DNA of 64,000 nt from Allobosea sp. BH3 (GCF_025499465.1 NZ_JAIMCA010000004.1:496001-560000), one strand, 5' to 3'. Shown: positions 1 through 8,556, counted from the stretch's first letter. Notes: generated from the sequence alone by a model not told the origin. Translations and numbers: made by a program.

Positions 1-83
1 TTGACGTCTTCCTCGGTCAACGCGCCCCTGCGGGTAAGCCCCGAAAGGATGCCGGAGAGTCTGTCGCTCAGCGTGCCGAACAT
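1..83 (-). CDS. ffh: Signal recognition particle protein Ffh, N-terminal fragment (cut by window edge)
   Basis: Reading leftwards from an ATG at 83-81, the minus strand stays open for 27 codons to the window edge and begins MFGTLSDRLSGILSGLTRRG. This matches the start of the Ffh N domain (typical form MFxxLSxRLsgil..L.grG.L.E.DV). Ffh is the SRP GTPase that binds signal sequences with 4.5S RNA and delivers ribosomes to FtsY. A weak AGGT-type ribosome binding site lies upstream. Only the N-terminus is visible, so the GTPase and M domains cannot be checked. In many Rhizobiales ffh heads an operon with rpsP, rimM and trmD; those would lie left of this window. Confidence 0.8.
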   Translation of the reverse strand, partial: MFGTLSDRLSGILSGLTRRGALTEEDV

Positions 84-393
84 GCGGACCTGCTTGCTTG
101 CCTCAGGAAACCGGCACCGCCAGAACTGCATCGCCAAGCGGTTTCGCGCCCGAGGGCGCAGACGCGCTGTCGGGCGTTGACCTCCGGGCTCATGGAAGCG
201 ACTAAGGCGCGGCCCGGTCGGCGGATGTGGTTTCGGCGATGTCGGCGAAACGGATGGCCGGACTTAAAGCGGAAGAATGTGGCGAAAGTCAAGTTTCGGG
301 GACAATCGCCGCCGCTCGCGCCGGCTGCGATTGCATCCGACTCCACACTACCGCAATCCTGCACCGCTTGATTTGCACGCCGAAGGATAGACG
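84..393. other. Intergenic region between ffh and the first secreted protein
   Basis: This 310-bp stretch separates the divergent ffh fragment and the secreted protein gene at 394. Only short frames without recognisable protein features cross it. It should carry the promoters for both genes. I see a possible -35 hexamer (TTGACC near 177) on the plus strand but no convincing -10 partner. No RNA gene was recognised. Confidence 0.5.
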
Positions 394-816
394 ATGCCTT
401 GCCTCTTTAGAACGATCCTGCCTGCCGCTGTCGGGGCCATCATCGTCTCGACCTCGGCTCTCGCCCAACCCTGCGCCAGCAACTTCAAGGTTGACGGCGT
501 ACCGATGGTCACGGGCCTGAGCTATCGCACCTGGGATCTCGTCAGCCGGCCGCCTGCCACCGTCCTCAAGGACCTCGCCGCCGCCGTTTCGGCAGAAGGT
601 TTCGCCGATATGCGTATCGACAAGTCGACCAGCGCCGTCGTCGCCATTCAGGAGACCTCAGGCTCGGGCCGTCCGCAGACGCTCCGCATCACGGCTCGCA
701 AGAACGGCAAGAGCACGCGGGTCGATGCCGTCTTCGTCGTCCAGGCGGGGCAGGTCGCGCCGGAAGATTATGTTCGCAAGGCATTCTGCCGCGTCATCGA
801 CGGCGCACGCGGCTGA
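394..816 (+). CDS. Small secreted protein of unknown function
   Basis: A 140-residue protein with a clear Sec signal peptide: a short basic start, a hydrophobic stretch at about residues 7-21 and an Ala-x-Ala site ending in ALAQ near residue 25. The mature part (about 115 residues) has two cysteines, one just after the cleavage site (QPCAS) and one near the end (AFCRV), which could form a disulfide in the periplasm. No catalytic motif is recognised. The ATG is preceded by a GAAGGA-type ribosome binding site. It ends 70 bp before a CAP-domain lipoprotein gene on the same strand, so the two may be co-transcribed. Function unknown. Confidence 0.6.
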   Translation: MPCLFRTILPAAVGAIIVSTSALAQPCASNFKVDGVPMVTGLSYRTWDLVSRPPATVLKDLAAAVSAEGFADMRIDKSTSAVVAIQETSGSGRPQTLRITARKNGKSTRVDAVFVVQAGQVAPEDYVRKAFCRVIDGARG

Positions 817-886
817 TCGTGCGGCGGCCCTAGAATGGCCCCGATCCGGCGGCATCGCTGCTCAACCGATTCGAGATGACGCCAGA

Positions 887-1447
887 ATGAAACGCCACAC
901 AGCCCTGTCCCTGCTGATTTCTGCCATCCTCCTCGCGGGCTGCGCCGGCGACGCGCGCCGTGAAGGGCCGATCACCCCGGGCGCGGCGGAGAAGCTTGCC
1001 GCCGTCTCGCTCGATCCGGCCTCGGCGGGGCGCATCCTGAATGCCTATCGTGCGAGCCACGGCCTCGGCCCCGTCAGGCCCGACCCGCGGCTGATGGGCA
1101 TGGCGCAGCGCCAGGCGGATGCGATGGCGAAGTCGAACTCCCTGTCGCATGACGCCGCCGGCGCCTTCGCCGCCCGCGTCGAGTCGGCCGGCCTGAATGG
1201 CGCCCGCGCGGCGGAGAACATCGGCGCGGGCTATTTCTCGACCGAGGAGGCCTTCACAGGCTGGCGGCAGTCTTCGGCGCACAACGCCAACCTGCTGATG
1301 CGCGAGGCGACCCGCTACGGCATCGCGCTGGCCAAGGACCCGCGCACGAGCTACGGCGCCTGGTGGGCGCTGGTCGTGGCGGCCGATCCCGAGCCGCGGC
1401 GCGAGATCAGCGCAGGCCCCTTTGGCTCGGCCGGCAGCATCCGCTGA
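887..1447 (+). CDS. CAP/SCP-domain lipoprotein
   Basis: The start at 887 is chosen because it gives a lipoprotein signal peptide: MKRHTALSLLISAILLAGC, with lipobox LLAG-C and the acylated Cys at residue 19. An in-frame extension upstream to 725 lacks any such feature. The mature 168-residue protein matches the CAP (SCP/PR-1) fold: N-terminal AYRASHGLGPVRPDPRL, then AQRQADAMA, SLSHDAAGAF with the family His, an AENIGAGY motif, a GW..S..H.aNLL segment and WWALVVA. CAP proteins of bacteria are extracellular or envelope proteins of poorly known biochemical role. It probably sits in the inner leaflet of the outer membrane via Lgt, Lsp and Lnt processing (lgt is at 47056-47898). Confidence 0.85.
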   Translation: MKRHTALSLLISAILLAGCAGDARREGPITPGAAEKLAAVSLDPASAGRILNAYRASHGLGPVRPDPRLMGMAQRQADAMAKSNSLSHDAAGAFAARVESAGLNGARAAENIGAGYFSTEEAFTGWRQSSAHNANLLMREATRYGIALAKDPRTSYGAWWALVVAADPEPRREISAGPFGSAGSIR

Positions 1448-1465
1448 GCCTGCCTCACAGAGTTC

Positions 1466-1578
1466 AGCCCTCATCCTGAGGAGGCCCGGAGGGCCGTCTC
1501 GAAGGATGGTCCAGTTGGTTCCGGACCTCCTGAAGCATCCTTCGAGACGCCGCTTCGCGGCTCCTCAGGATGAGGGCT
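1466..1578. repeat. Dispersed palindromic repeat, family A (complete copy)
   Basis: A nested inverted repeat fills the gap between two plus-strand genes. Outer arms of 17 bp (AGCCCTCATCCTGAGGA at 1466-1482 and its perfect complement at 1562-1578) enclose inner arms of 14 bp (CGTCTCGAAGGATG at 1495-1508 and its complement at 1536-1549). The same sequence recurs at 18091, in frame inside uvrC at 52438, and as a half copy at 57358. It can fold into one long hairpin. It resembles the non-coding palindromic repeats common in Rhizobiales and has no open frame of its own. Confidence 0.85.
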
Positions 1579-1663
1579 TAGCCTTGCCGCTTTCACCAAG
1601 CTTACCCCTTTACAAGGCGCCCCATCTGGTGATGGCTCTCGCCTTTACAGGGAGAGCCCCGTC

Positions 1664-2290
1664 ATGACCTTCGAAGCCTGGGCTGCATTCGCCGCCGCCA
1701 CCGCCGTACTGCTGGTGATCCCCGGCCCGACCATCCTGCTCGTCATCTCCTATGCGCTCGGCCAGGGCTGGCGCACCGCCCTGCCGACCGCGATCGGCGT
1801 GGCGCTCGGCGACTTCACGGCAATGACGCTCTCCATGCTCGGCGTCGGCGCCTTGCTGGCGACATCGGCCTTCGTGTTCACCGCCTTGAAGTGGATCGGC
1901 GCCGCCTATCTGATCTGGCTCGGCATCAAGCTCTTCCGGGCGGGCGGCTCGCTCGATGCCAAGCCGCGCGAGGATGCCGTCTCGGGCTGGAAGATGCTGG
2001 CTCATGCCTGGCTGGTGACGGCGCTGAACCCGAAGAGCATCACCTTCTTCGTCGCCTTCCTGCCCCAGTTCCTCGATCCGAAGGGCGATTTCTGGACACA
2101 GATGCTGATCTTCGAGGCCACCTTCGTCACGCTCGCCTTCGCCAATGCGCTGGGCTACGCGCTGATCGCGTCGCGCGCCCGCGCCGTGGTCAGCAACCCG
2201 CGCGCCATCGGCCTCTTCAACAAGGCCGGCGGCACGCTCCTCGTCGGCGCCGGCATCGCCACCGTCGCCATGCGCTCCAGCAGCAACTGA
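1664..2290 (+). CDS. LysE/RhtB-family amino acid exporter
   Basis: A 208-residue inner membrane protein with about six hydrophobic segments. The first segment carries the family signature (LVIPGPTILLVISYALGQG, about residues 19-37), followed by GVALGDF and the KWIGAAYLIWLGIKLFR segment typical of RhtB-type translocators. A second conserved block, LNPKSITFFVAFLPQF, is present near residue 125. This family exports amino acids or derivatives such as homoserine, threonine or lysine; the substrate cannot be read from the sequence. The next gene starts 8 bp downstream, suggesting co-transcription with the methyltransferase. Confidence 0.88.
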   Translation: MTFEAWAAFAAATAVLLVIPGPTILLVISYALGQGWRTALPTAIGVALGDFTAMTLSMLGVGALLATSAFVFTALKWIGAAYLIWLGIKLFRAGGSLDAKPREDAVSGWKMLAHAWLVTALNPKSITFFVAFLPQFLDPKGDFWTQMLIFEATFVTLAFANALGYALIASRARAVVSNPRAIGLFNKAGGTLLVGAGIATVAMRSSSN

Positions 2291-2298
2291 ACCCGACC

Positions 2299-2910
2299 AT
2301 GCCTACGAATAAAGACAGCCGGACGCTCGACTTCTATGCGGCCGAGGCCGGCGCCTACGCCGAGCGGCGGCGCGAGGCCGAGCACCACCGCATCGACCTG
2401 TTCGCCGCGCGCCTCCACACCGGCGCCCGCATCCTCGAACTGGGCTGCGGCGGCGGCCAGGACAGCGCCGAGATGCTCGCGCGTGGCTTCGACGTCGTCC
2501 CGACCGACGGCTCTCCCGAGCTCGCGCGCGAGGCCGAGCGCCGGCTCGGCCGCCCCGTGCGGGTGCTCCTCTTCGAGGATTTGAACGAAGCCGCCGCCTA
2601 TGACGGCGTCTGGGCGCATGCCTGCCTGCTGCACGCACCTCGCCCGGCCCTGCCCCGCATCATCGACAGGATCCATGCCGCGCTCCGGCCCGGAGGCGTC
2701 CTCTACGCCAGCTTCAAGGCCGGCGAGGCCGAAGGCCGTGATAGCCTGGGCCGCTATTTCAACTACCTGTCGCCATCCGAGCTCGCCGCCGCCTTCGGCG
2801 CGCCATCGCGCTGGTCGTCCTTCGAGATCGAGGAGGATATGGGCGGCGGATACGACAAGATGCCGACACGCTGGCTGCATGTCCTGACGAGCAAGTCTCC
2901 GGAGGCTTGA
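2299..2910 (+). CDS. Class I SAM-dependent methyltransferase
   Basis: Start at 2299 (MPTNKDSRTLDFYAAEAGAY), 8 bp after the LysE stop; a longer in-frame reading upstream overlaps lysE and is not protein-like. The 203-residue product has the Rossmann motif I ILELGCGGGQD near residues 43-53, an acidic motif II (VVPTDGSPELA), and motif post-II regions around DGVWAHACLLHAPRPALPRIIDRIHAALRPGG in broken pieces typical of the UbiE/Methyltransf_25 group. It would be a cytoplasmic methyltransferase for a small molecule. The substrate is unknown; proximity to the exporter gives only a weak hint of shared metabolism. Confidence 0.82.
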   Translation: MPTNKDSRTLDFYAAEAGAYAERRREAEHHRIDLFAARLHTGARILELGCGGGQDSAEMLARGFDVVPTDGSPELAREAERRLGRPVRVLLFEDLNEAAAYDGVWAHACLLHAPRPALPRIIDRIHAALRPGGVLYASFKAGEAEGRDSLGRYFNYLSPSELAAAFGAPSRWSSFEIEEDMGGGYDKMPTRWLHVLTSKSPEA

Positions 2911-2943
2911 CCAGGCGTCGCGGCGTCCTACCTCTTCAGGGCC

Positions 2944-4002
2944 ATGGATCGTCGCAAACTTCTCTCCTTCGTCGGCCTCGGTGCGCTGCTGGCTTCCAGC
3001 AGCGCAGCCTGGGCCGCCATCTCCCGCTCCCGCAACCCCTATTACCAGGGTCCGGTCAGCGACCATTTCAACGGGCTCGTCTTCAGCGACGGTCGCACCC
3101 CCAACAAGGGGCTGATGGACGTGCTGCGATGGCAGACCGGCAAGCGCGAGCGCGAGGCCTTCCCGCAGCTCTACGAGGCCCCGCCGCAGGACAAGCCGCC
3201 CGAGCGCGTCGAAAGCGCCCGCATCGTCCATCTCGGCCATGCCTCCTTCCTCTACCAGATCGGCGGGCTGAACCTGCTGGTCGACCCGGTCTATTCCGAG
3301 CGCGCCAGCCCCTTCACCTTCCTCGGACCCAAGCGCGTGAACGCGCCCGGCGTCGCCTTCGACGATCTGCCGACGATCGACGCCGTCCTCGTCACCCACA
3401 ACCATTACGACCATCTCGACATCGAGACGCTCGCAATGATCCATGGCCGCGACCGGCCGCGGATGATCATGCCGCTCGGCAACGACACCATCGTCAAGGC
3501 GCGGATTCCGGATGCCCGCGCCGAGGCGCATGACTGGAACGACAGACTTGCCCTGTCGGACGATGTCGCGCTCACCCTGGTCCCGACCTATCACTGGTCG
3601 GCCCGCGGCGCCTTCGACCGGCGCATGGCCTTGTGGTGCTCCTATATCCTCGAAGCGGCCGGCACGAAGATCTTCCATGTCGGCGACACAGGCTTTCACG
3701 ACGGCTCGCTCTATGAGCGGCTGGGCCGCGAGCACGGTCCGTTCGGCCTCGCGGTTCTGCCCATCGGCGCCTATGAACCGCGCTGGTTCATGTCGGACAA
3801 CCACATGAACCCGGAGGAGGCGGTGAAGGTCATGCTCGCGCTCGGCGCCGAGCAGGCGATCGGCCACCATTGGGGCACCTTCCAGCTCACCGACGAAGGC
3901 GTCGAACGCCCGCCCGAGGCACTGAAGGCGGCGCTGCAGGCCGCCGGCCTGCCCGAGGAGCGCTTCAGGCCGATGCGGCCGGGGTTGAGCTGGATGGCGT
4001 GA
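2944..4002 (+). CDS. Metallo-beta-lactamase-fold hydrolase, NAPE-PLD/UlaG-like
   Basis: A 352-residue protein with a hydrophobic N-terminus (residues 5-24, ending AWA) that is likely a signal peptide or anchor. The metal site HNHYDH (H152, H154, D156, H157) and later HVGDTGFHDG and GHHWGTF motifs define a binuclear metallo-beta-lactamase fold. The region FLGPKRVNAPGV and the PIGAYEPRWFM segment are typical of the group related to N-acyl-phosphatidylethanolamine phospholipase D. It may hydrolyse a phosphodiester in lipid metabolism at the periplasmic face. Substrate assignment is inference. The ATG overlaps a short GGGCC stretch with no strong ribosome binding site. Confidence 0.82.
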   Translation: MDRRKLLSFVGLGALLASSSAAWAAISRSRNPYYQGPVSDHFNGLVFSDGRTPNKGLMDVLRWQTGKREREAFPQLYEAPPQDKPPERVESARIVHLGHASFLYQIGGLNLLVDPVYSERASPFTFLGPKRVNAPGVAFDDLPTIDAVLVTHNHYDHLDIETLAMIHGRDRPRMIMPLGNDTIVKARIPDARAEAHDWNDRLALSDDVALTLVPTYHWSARGAFDRRMALWCSYILEAAGTKIFHVGDTGFHDGSLYERLGREHGPFGLAVLPIGAYEPRWFMSDNHMNPEEAVKVMLALGAEQAIGHHWGTFQLTDEGVERPPEALKAALQAAGLPEERFRPMRPGLSWMA

Positions 4003-4012
4003 CGGGCGGCCG

Positions 4013-4107
4013 TCATTGGGAGCGCAGCGAAGCAATCCAGGGAATTGCGCAGGACCGTGCTATCCCGTCCTGCTGGATTGCTTCGTCGCTTGCGCTCATC
4101 GCAATGC
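4013..4107. repeat. Imperfect palindromic repeat, family D
   Basis: Between two convergent genes the sequence reads inward from both ends as variants of CATTGNGAGCGNAGCGAAGC followed by AATCCAG. The left arm lies at about 4013-4040 and the complementary right arm at about 4072-4107. It would fold to a long hairpin with a loop of about 30 nt. A dispersed repeat with bidirectional terminator capability is likely; no second complete copy is seen in this window. Confidence 0.6.
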
Positions 4108-4122
4108 CGACTGCAGCAGAGT

Positions 4123-5016
4123 CTATCGCTGCTGCACGTAGACGTTGATCTCGAGGTTCGGATCGCCCGGATCGTTGAGATCGCTGATGTATTCCTCGAG
4201 GAAGGTATCCTTCACGACGATGTTCTTCGCCTCCAGATAGGCGGTGATCGTCTCGTAGGTGGAGTCGATGTCGTCATAGGGCGCCTGATGCAGGAAGCGC
4301 AGCGCCGGCCCCGCCGGCGAGGTGCCCATCCTGAAATCGGGCGCAAGCGAAGGAGCCTGCCCGCCGGGCGGGATCGCAACCGGCAGCATCGCATCGAAGC
4401 GGAAGCCCTCATCGGTCGTCTCGACGAAGAGCGTGAGCGGCCGACCAGCGATGGCAAGGCCGGACCTCTGCGCCTCGGCTCTCAATGCCTTGAAGCTCTC
4501 GGACAGCTTCAGGAAGCCCTGGTCCCAGGTCGACTGGCCGGAGAGCGTCAGCACCGGCTTGGGCGCCAGCATCACCTCGCCGACATCGCTCGGATCGGCG
4601 CTTCTGGCCGAGAGCGTCGCATTGGGGTCCGGCAACCCGGTCTGCTGCTGGGAAGGCGCGGGCGGCAGCGGCTGGCCGGGGGCCGGCAGCGTCGGCGGCG
4701 GCTGCACAGGCTGCGGCTCGATAGGACCGGGCGGCGCGGGCGGTGGCTGCATCGGCTGCGGCGTCACAGGGCCTGAAAGCGGCGGAGGCGGCTGCACCGG
4801 CTGCGGGACAGGTTGTTGTTGCGGCTGAGCCTCCGGAGCGGGAACTGGCTGCGCCTGCGCCGGAGCAGACGGCATCTGGACCGGCGTGCCGGGTGGTGGC
4901 GCGAGCGGCGCGGATTCGACGGGCGCAGGCGGCGCCACGCCCTGCGCGAAGGCCAAGCCGCCGGTCGCAGCCGCCATCACCGTGAATGCCAGAACACAGA
5001 CCCGGGAATACCGCAT
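4123..5016 (-). CDS. Secreted Pro/Gln-rich protein with C-terminal GyrI-like effector-binding domain
   Basis: Start chosen at 5016 (MRYSRVCVLAFTVMAAATGG), where a signal peptide begins and ends near GLAFAQ (about residue 24); a longer frame upstream overlaps dapF and lacks protein character. Of 297 residues, about 30-130 are Pro/Gln/Ala-rich with repeated PxPVQPPP units, the kind of extended linker that spans periplasm or cell wall. The last about 150 residues match the GyrI-like/AraC effector-binding fold: LRFLHQAPYDDIDSTYETI, then VKDTFLEEYISD and a terminal LEINVYVQ strand. Such domains usually bind small hydrophobic ligands in the cytoplasm, so export is unusual. It is divergent from dapF. 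Confidence 0.78.
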   Translation of the reverse strand: MRYSRVCVLAFTVMAAATGGLAFAQGVAPPAPVESAPLAPPPGTPVQMPSAPAQAQPVPAPEAQPQQQPVPQPVQPPPPLSGPVTPQPMQPPPAPPGPIEPQPVQPPPTLPAPGQPLPPAPSQQQTGLPDPNATLSARSADPSDVGEVMLAPKPVLTLSGQSTWDQGFLKLSESFKALRAEAQRSGLAIAGRPLTLFVETTDEGFRFDAMLPVAIPPGGQAPSLAPDFRMGTSPAGPALRFLHQAPYDDIDSTYETITAYLEAKNIVVKDTFLEEYISDLNDPGDPNLEINVYVQQR

Positions 5017-5155
5017 CGTCACGACCCTGAATCTCAAGCGATTCGCACCTTGCGGCGCAGCATAGGATGTCCACTTACTCTCAGGAACGGGCAGGAGGGT
5101 GGCTTTTTCGCGTCGCCTCCGCCATAGACGGCCAATTGATGGGATGTGTGACCAA

Positions 5156-6040
5156 ATGAACGCTCTGGCCAACCGCCGGTTCCTCAAGATGAACGGGCTC
5201 GGCAACCAGATCACAGTGCTGGACCTGCGCGGTTCGAAGCACCGCGTCAGTGAATCCGAGGCGCGCGCCATCGCTTCCGAGCCGCGGGCCCGCTTCGACC
5301 AGCTCATGGTGCTGCACGACGCTGTCACCCCCGGCACCGACGCCTTCGTCCGCATCTACAATACGGACGGCTCGGAGGCCGGCGCTTGCGGCAACGGCAC
5401 GCGCTGCGTCGCCTGGGCGATGATGGCCGATCCGCAGATGGGCAGCACGGCCAAGAGCCGCCTTGCGATCGAGACCCGGGCCGGGTTGCTGCCGGCCGTC
5501 CGCGACAGCGAGACCGTCTTCACCGTCGACATGGGCGCACCGCGCCTCGGCTGGGAGGAGATCCCGCTCGCCGAGCCCTTCGAGGACACCAGCCATTTCG
5601 AGCTCCAGATCGGGCCGATCGACGATCCGATCCTGCACACGCCCTGCGCGGTCAACATGGGCAACCCGCACGCCGTCTTCTTCGTCGACGACCCCTATCG
5701 CTTCAATCTGGAGCAGATCGGCCCGCTGCTCGAGAACCACCCGATCTTCCCCGACCGCGCCAATATCGAGCTCGCCGCCGTGAAGGCGCCGAACCATATC
5801 GTCCTGCGCGTCTGGGAGCGCGGCGCCGGCATCACCCAGGCCTGCGGCTCGGGCGCCTGCGCGGCGCTGGTCGCGGCCGTGCGGCGCGAGTTGTCGGACC
5901 GCAAGGCCATCGTCAGCCTGCCGGGCGGGGATCTCACCGTCGAATGGCGCGAGAGTGACGGTCATGTGCTGATGACCGGCCCGGCCGAATTCGAATGGGA
6001 GGGCACGCTGGACCCGGCCCTGTTCACGAACGCGGCCTGA
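5156..6040 (+). CDS. dapF: Diaminopimelate epimerase
   Basis: Converts LL-2,6-diaminopimelate to the meso form for lysine and peptidoglycan. Start chosen at 5156 ([18 protein letters not shown]) because homologues begin just before the KMxGLGN motif; a second ATG at 5144 and a GTG at 5099 are possible but add no conserved sequence. The 294-residue protein has both catalytic cysteines: GACGNGTRC in the N-terminal half and QACGSGACA in the C-terminal half, with the two pseudo-symmetric domains of the family. It is followed after 11 bp by mtaB, so the two form an operon. Confidence 0.96.
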   Translation: MNALANRRFLKMNGLGNQITVLDLRGSKHRVSESEARAIASEPRARFDQLMVLHDAVTPGTDAFVRIYNTDGSEAGACGNGTRCVAWAMMADPQMGSTAKSRLAIETRAGLLPAVRDSETVFTVDMGAPRLGWEEIPLAEPFEDTSHFELQIGPIDDPILHTPCAVNMGNPHAVFFVDDPYRFNLEQIGPLLENHPIFPDRANIELAAVKAPNHIVLRVWERGAGITQACGSGACAALVAAVRRELSDRKAIVSLPGGDLTVEWRESDGHVLMTGPAEFEWEGTLDPALFTNAA

Positions 6041-6051
6041 GGGTCGCCCCG

Positions 6052-7323
6052 ATGACTCTCGAGGTCGTCACCTTCGGCTGCCGCCTCAACATCGTCGAGA
6101 GCGAGGCGCTGCGGCTCCAGGCGGAAGCCGCCGGCCTGACGGATGTGGCGATCGTCAATTCCTGCGCCGTCACCTCTGAGGCGACCCGGCAGGCCCGGCA
6201 GGCGATCCGGCGCCTCAAGCGCGAGCGACCGGACCGCCCGGTCATCGTCACCGGCTGCGCCGCGCAGATCGAGCCCGCCCGCTTTGCCGCCATGCCGGAG
6301 GCCGACCGCATCCTCGGCAATGACGAAAAGCTCGCCCCCGAAAGCTGGGCCGCGCTCGCGCGCTCGAACAGCCTGGGCGAACCCGGCGCGACACCGGACG
6401 AAAAGGTCGCGGTGGGCGACATCATGGCGCGCTCGACGCTGCGGGCACCGGTTACGGGCCGCTTCGCCGGCCATACGCGCGGCTTCGTGCAGGTGCAGAA
6501 TGGCTGCGACCATCGCTGCACCTTCTGCGTCATCCCCTTCGGGCGCGGCAATTCACGCTCGCTGCCGCAGGCCGATGTCGTCGCGCAATGCCGCCGGCTG
6601 GTCGAGGCCGGGGCGCGCGAGATCGTGCTGACCGGCGTCGACCTCACCAGCTATGGCCGCGATCTGCCCGGCTCACCGATGCTCGGCACGTTGGCGCAAG
6701 CGATCCTGGACGCCCTGCCCGAACTGCCGCGCCTGCGCCTGTCATCCATCGACGCCGTCGAGGTCGACGATACGCTGCGTGACCTCATCGCTGGCGAAGC
6801 ACGGCTGATGCCGCATCTGCATCTTTCGCTGCAGGCCGGCGACGATCTGATCCTGAAGCGCATGAAGCGGCGCCACAGCCGGGAAGACGCCATCCGCTTC
6901 TGCAGCGAGATCCGCACCTTGCGCCCCGACATCGTCTTCGGCGCCGACCTCATCGCCGGCTTCCCGACCGAGGACGAGGCGATGTTCGGCCGCTCGCTAT
7001 CGCTGGTGGAGGAATGCGGCCTGAGCTTCGTCCATGTCTTCCCCTATTCCGCCCGTCCCGAGACGCCGGCCGCACGGATGCCGCAACTGCCGGGCGGGGT
7101 CGTTGCCGAGCGCGCCGCGCGGCTGCGGGCTGCAGCAGAGCTGGCGCAGGAACGCCACCTCGCGCAGCGCATCGGCCGCCGGCTCACCGTGCTGACAGAG
7201 CGCGGCAATACCGGCCGGGCGGAGGATTTCACGTTGGTGCGCTTCGCCCGCGACGTCGCGGCGGGCCAGATCGTCCCGGCGACCGGCCACACGGCCGATG
7301 GCCGCGCGCTGCTAGCTGCTTGA
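6052..7323 (+). CDS. mtaB: tRNA t6A37 methylthiotransferase MtaB
   Basis: A radical-SAM enzyme that adds a methylthio group to C2 of N6-threonylcarbamoyladenosine at position 37 of ANN-decoding tRNAs. Start at 6052 (MTLEVVTFGCRLNIVESEAL). The 423-residue protein has the N-terminal UPF0004 domain with cysteines in FGCRLN, VNSCAVT and TGCAAQ binding one Fe-S cluster. The radical SAM motif CDHRCTFCVIP (CxxxCxxC) lies near residue 150 and the C-terminal TRAM-like segment near LTERGNTGRAEDFTLVRF. Length fits the MtaB clade. It shares an operon with dapF, an order common in Rhizobiales where ftsY often follows; here ftsY does not follow. Confidence 0.93.
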   Translation: MTLEVVTFGCRLNIVESEALRLQAEAAGLTDVAIVNSCAVTSEATRQARQAIRRLKRERPDRPVIVTGCAAQIEPARFAAMPEADRILGNDEKLAPESWAALARSNSLGEPGATPDEKVAVGDIMARSTLRAPVTGRFAGHTRGFVQVQNGCDHRCTFCVIPFGRGNSRSLPQADVVAQCRRLVEAGAREIVLTGVDLTSYGRDLPGSPMLGTLAQAILDALPELPRLRLSSIDAVEVDDTLRDLIAGEARLMPHLHLSLQAGDDLILKRMKRRHSREDAIRFCSEIRTLRPDIVFGADLIAGFPTEDEAMFGRSLSLVEECGLSFVHVFPYSARPETPAARMPQLPGGVVAERAARLRAAAELAQERHLAQRIGRRLTVLTERGNTGRAEDFTLVRFARDVAAGQIVPATGHTADGRALLAA

Positions 7324-7328
7324 GGCTG

Positions 7329-7381
7329 GAAAAGAAAAGCCGCCTCGGTCGCCGATGGGAGGAGGGAGAGACCGAGGCGGC
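7329..7381 (-). terminator. Hairpin terminator at a convergent junction
   Basis: A perfect 12-bp stem (GCCGCCTCGGTC at 7339-7350, complement at 7370-7381) with a 19-nt loop sits between mtaB and the sulfite-oxidase-like gene. On the minus strand it is followed directly by a T-rich tract (CTTTTCTTTT), so it is an intrinsic terminator for the minus-strand gene. It probably also slows plus-strand readthrough from mtaB. Confidence 0.8.
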
Positions 7382-7446
7382 AGAGCCATGCCCGGAATGG
7401 CAGACCCACGCATTAGACGCCGCAGGACCATGAAAGGTTCAAAAAC

Positions 7447-8556
7447 TCAGGCGACGATCCTGCCTTCCACGCGCTGCACCTGATTGTTGCAATAGCCGCG
7501 CGGATTCCAGACCGGCTCGAGCGGCTGGCTGTTGCCCTCGGCGTCCCGCGCCCGGGCCATGATGGCGATCGGCCCTGCCCGCTCCGCCGGCACCTGCGCC
7601 TCGAAGCGCTGCCACGCGAAGGGCCCTTCGCCTTGCTCCAGCCGCACTTCCCGCCAGCTTGCACCGCCGTTGCCCGAGACCTCGACGGAGGCGAGCGGAA
7701 TGGCGCCGCTCCACGCGAAGCCCGTGACCCTGATGCGCTCGCCCAGCCGTGCCTCGAAGCCGTCCTCCGGCGCCGTGAGCAGCGATTTCACCGGCATGTC
7801 GGTGATGACAGAGAAATTCGCCGGATCGAGCGCCTCGCCGGGTGCAACCAGGCTGATCGGCAGGCGATAATCCGTGCCGCGCATCTTCTCGCCGTCATGC
7901 TCGTCCTTGCGCAGCGTGATCCGCTCCAGCCACTTCTGCCAGGCCGAGCCCGGATAGCCCGGCGCGACGATGCGCAGAGGTCCACCATGCAGCCGCGGCA
8001 GCGGCTCGCCATTCATGCCGAAGGCGATCAGCGTCTCCGGGGACAGCGCCTTGGCGATAGGCAGCCCGCGCGAGAGCGCCGCCTTCTCCGGCTTCCCGAT
8101 CTGCCGATCCGGCGAATGATGGCCGGTATAGACGACCTCCGGCTTCACTCCGGCGGCCCTCAGCACATCGGCGAGGCGGACGCCGGTCCAGCGCGCGCAG
8201 CCGACCGCTCCCAACCGCCATTGCAGCCCGTCCGTCGCCGGCTCGAACTGCGAGCGGCCATTGCCGGCGCATTCCAGCACGGCGGTCACGCTGACGGTCT
8301 CGAAGGCATCCTTCAGCTCGGCCACGGTCCAGACGGTCGGCCGCTCGACCTCCCCGTCGATGGCGAGCCGCCAGTTCCCCTCCGCGACGGGCTCGGGCAG
8401 CTCGCCATTGTTGCGGATAAAGAAGGCATCGATCGGGGTTATCGCCTCGCCGAGCAACGAGAGCGCCGGCTCCGCATTCAGCGCCTCCTCGTCATGGACA
8501 TGGAGGCCGGGCTTCAGCCGCCGCAACAGGGGCAATTCGACGAGACGGTGAGGCAA
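7447..8556 (-). CDS. Sulfite-oxidase-family molybdenum cofactor enzyme
   Basis: The 369-residue protein has the oxidoreductase molybdopterin-binding domain: PIDAFFIRNNGELPE near residue 41, VLECAGNGRSQF with the cysteine that ligates molybdenum, the HGGPLRIVAPG block, and a C-terminal Mo-co dimerisation domain ending WNPRGYCNNQVQRV. No Tat signal is seen, nor a haem domain. The likely reaction is sulfite to sulfate or a related oxidation, but SorA- or YedY-like alternatives cannot be separated. The start is uncertain: the only standard initiator is TTG at 8556, and the frame stays open upstream to a stop at 8598. moaD/moaE for cofactor synthesis are at 53764-54521. Confidence 0.85.
   Translation of the reverse strand: MPHRLVELPLLRRLKPGLHVHDEEALNAEPALSLLGEAITPIDAFFIRNNGELPEPVAEGNWRLAIDGEVERPTVWTVAELKDAFETVSVTAVLECAGNGRSQFEPATDGLQWRLGAVGCARWTGVRLADVLRAAGVKPEVVYTGHHSPDRQIGKPEKAALSRGLPIAKALSPETLIAFGMNGEPLPRLHGGPLRIVAPGYPGSAWQKWLERITLRKDEHDGEKMRGTDYRLPISLVAPGEALDPANFSVITDMPVKSLLTAPEDGFEARLGERIRVTGFAWSGAIPLASVEVSGNGGASWREVRLEQGEGPFAWQRFEAQVPAERAGPIAIMARARDAEGNSQPLEPVWNPRGYCNNQVQRVEGRIVA

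Noticed and set aside
2155-4035. 626-codon minus-strand open frame opposite the methyltransferase and hydrolase genes
   Set aside because: Spans three good plus-strand genes including their gaps, has no domain and is an artefact of third-position G+C.
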